5,102 nt of DNA from the NCBI GenBank assembly GCA_934561175.1, contig CAKTFW010000057.1, positions 1 through 5,102 of the forward strand, read 5' to 3'. The position numbers and the translations under genes were made by a program. Shown one piece after another: positions 4,268 to 5,102 of the stretch. This DNA is from an uncultured Oscillospiraceae bacterium. GTDB taxonomy: Bacteria; Bacillota; Clostridia; Oscillospirales; Oscillospiraceae. The notes under the pieces are model-generated. The model worked only from the letters and a program-made list of their open reading frames with translations. It searched no databases and had not been told where the DNA came from. How positions within the stretch are numbered: the stretch's first letter is position 1; the number at the start of each line of letters is the position of its first letter.

Positions 4268-5102
4268 TTATTCCCAGAACTCTTTGAAGCCATAGGTCTT
4301 GCTGATTTTCTCCCGCAGCTGCAGCATTGCGGTATAGGTTGGCATCAGATAAACTGGTTGCTCCTGCTGCAGGCACGCCTCCAGTAACTGTCCATAATCC
4401 TTGATAACCCGAATTTTTTCGGTCGGAATTCCGGCATATTTGAACCGTACTGCCAAGTCATCTGCGCGAACGCCGGAAACCAGAACGCCCGTCAAACGGT
4501 CACCCAACTCTGCCAACCGTTCAAAGTCCACATCCCAGATCCAGGAAACATCTTTTCCGTCCTGCGCGCGGTCATTTAGACAGGCAACAAACAGCATCGG
4601 TTCTGTCACATTGGAAAGGAAATTCAGCACCTGGTTGCAGCCAGCCGGATTTTTAATCAAAATCATCCGCAGTTTACGCCCATGAATCTCAAATTTTTCC
4701 ATTCGTCCAAATCCGCAGGCAAAAGAAGCCAATGACGCCGCACACAGCTCCGGTGCGAGATTCAGAACTTTTCCAACAGCCATCGCAGCGCACGCATTAT
4801 AGATATTGTATCCACCGGGCAGATTGATTTCTGCGTCGATCGACTTTCCGTCCAGCGTAAAAGCAACGGACGAGTGCTCCGCATCGCTGCTGTAAACTGC
4901 AGACACTGCCACATCCGGCGTTCGTCTGGAATAACCGCAGACCGGGCAGTGCCAACCGCCCAGATGTCCATAAGTCACATAGTCGTATTCATACTCATGC
5001 TTGCAGCGCAGACAATAAGGCGCATCCGAAACCTCGCTGACCCGGATCTGATAAATCGGTACATTTACGCCAAAATAAATCTCCGGAAGCAGTATGTCCT
5101 CT
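4268..5102 (-). CDS. murT: MurT, Mur ligase-like subunit of lipid II isoglutaminyl synthase, C-terminal part (5' end beyond right edge)
   Basis: About 277 residues of MurT are visible and the frame is open to the window edge, so the ATP-binding N-terminus is missing. MurT activates the D-Glu carboxylate of lipid II with ATP and accepts ammonia from GatD. The visible part holds a zinc ribbon with CLRC (codons 5014-5003) and CPVC (4948-4937). The 19-residue step between the second and third cysteines matches S. aureus MurT. Then come the end of the Mur ligase central domain (GGYNIYNACAAMAVGKVL) and a DUF1727-type C-terminal domain with KNPAGCNQVLNFL. WIWDVDFE is a candidate for the aspartate that completes the GatD catalytic triad in S. 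aureus. The GTG at 4978 is internal, since the preceding codons contain the first CxxC. The pair is usually co-transcribed, and its promoter lies outside this window. Confidence 0.95.
   Translation of the reverse strand, partial: EDILLPEIYFGVNVPIYQIRVSEVSDAPYCLRCKHEYEYDYVTYGHLGGWHCPVCGYSRRTPDVAVSAVYSSDAEHSSVAFTLDGKSIDAEINLPGGYNIYNACAAMAVGKVLNLAPELCAASLASFACGFGRMEKFEIHGRKLRMILIKNPAGCNQVLNFLSNVTEPMLFVACLNDRAQDGKDVSWIWDVDFERLAELGDRLTGVLVSGVRADDLAVRFKYAGIPTEKIRVIKDYGQLLEACLQQEQPVYLMPTYTAMLQLREKISKTYGFKEFWE

Noticed and set aside
3526..4287. 253-codon open frame on the plus strand opposite gatD
   Set aside because: GatD is certain from its catalytic residues and its pairing with murT. The opposite frame has no family features and starts without a promoter or ribosome site beyond the terminator.
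3523..4293. Longer gatD start at 4293
   Set aside because: It overlaps the end of murT and skips the GGGGGAG site that is correctly spaced for the ATG at 4254.
4268..4978. MurT as a complete gene starting at GTG 4978
   Set aside because: The frame stays open to the window edge, and the codons just upstream encode the first CxxC of the zinc ribbon, so 4978 is internal.

Overview
The window looks like ordinary chromosomal DNA of a low-to-mid GC Firmicute, most likely a gut clostridium of the Oscillospiraceae/Ruminococcaceae type. The evidence is the gene content (WalR-like OmpR-family regulator, clostridial-type D,D-carboxypeptidase with a C-terminal membrane anchor, family 4 uracil-DNA glycosylase, MurT/GatD peptidoglycan amidation pair), strong AGGAGG-type ribosome binding sites, and consensus TTGACA/TATAAT promoters. 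This placement is inferred from gene families only. No mobile element, CRISPR array, rRNA or tRNA was seen.

Layout. Bases 1-1475 hold a leftward operon: a ComEA-like helix-hairpin-helix protein, then a response regulator joined to it by an ATGA stop/start overlap, then the N-terminus of a sensor kinase that runs off the left edge. Bases 1381-1506 are a compact divergent control region. It has a near-perfect rightward promoter and a leftward extended -10 promoter whose start points fall only a few bases apart, and a perfect palindrome lies on the leftward -35. Bases 1507-3440 are a rightward two-gene operon, a D-Ala-D-Ala carboxypeptidase and a family 4 uracil-DNA glycosylase, also joined by an ATGA overlap. 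A perfect 18-bp hairpin at 3471-3511 serves as a terminator for the convergent genes on both sides. Bases 3523-5102 hold leftward murT (C-terminal part) and gatD, 13 bases apart.

Function. Two of the three transcription units act on the peptidoglycan stem peptide: MurT/GatD amidates the D-Glu of lipid II, and the carboxypeptidase trims the terminal D-Ala. The two-component system resembles WalRK, the usual cell-wall stress regulator of Firmicutes, so a link to the wall genes is reasonable but not shown.

The most unusual signal is in the first 190 bases of the carboxypeptidase transcript. Two directly abutting perfect hairpins (12-bp and 13-bp stems) occupy 1563-1621, inside the signal-peptide coding region. 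The first shares the core CGGCAA-N5-TTGCCG with the palindrome in the leader at 1468-1488. The arrangement suggests either paired operators or a mutually exclusive mRNA structure switch, possibly involving the ribosome binding site.
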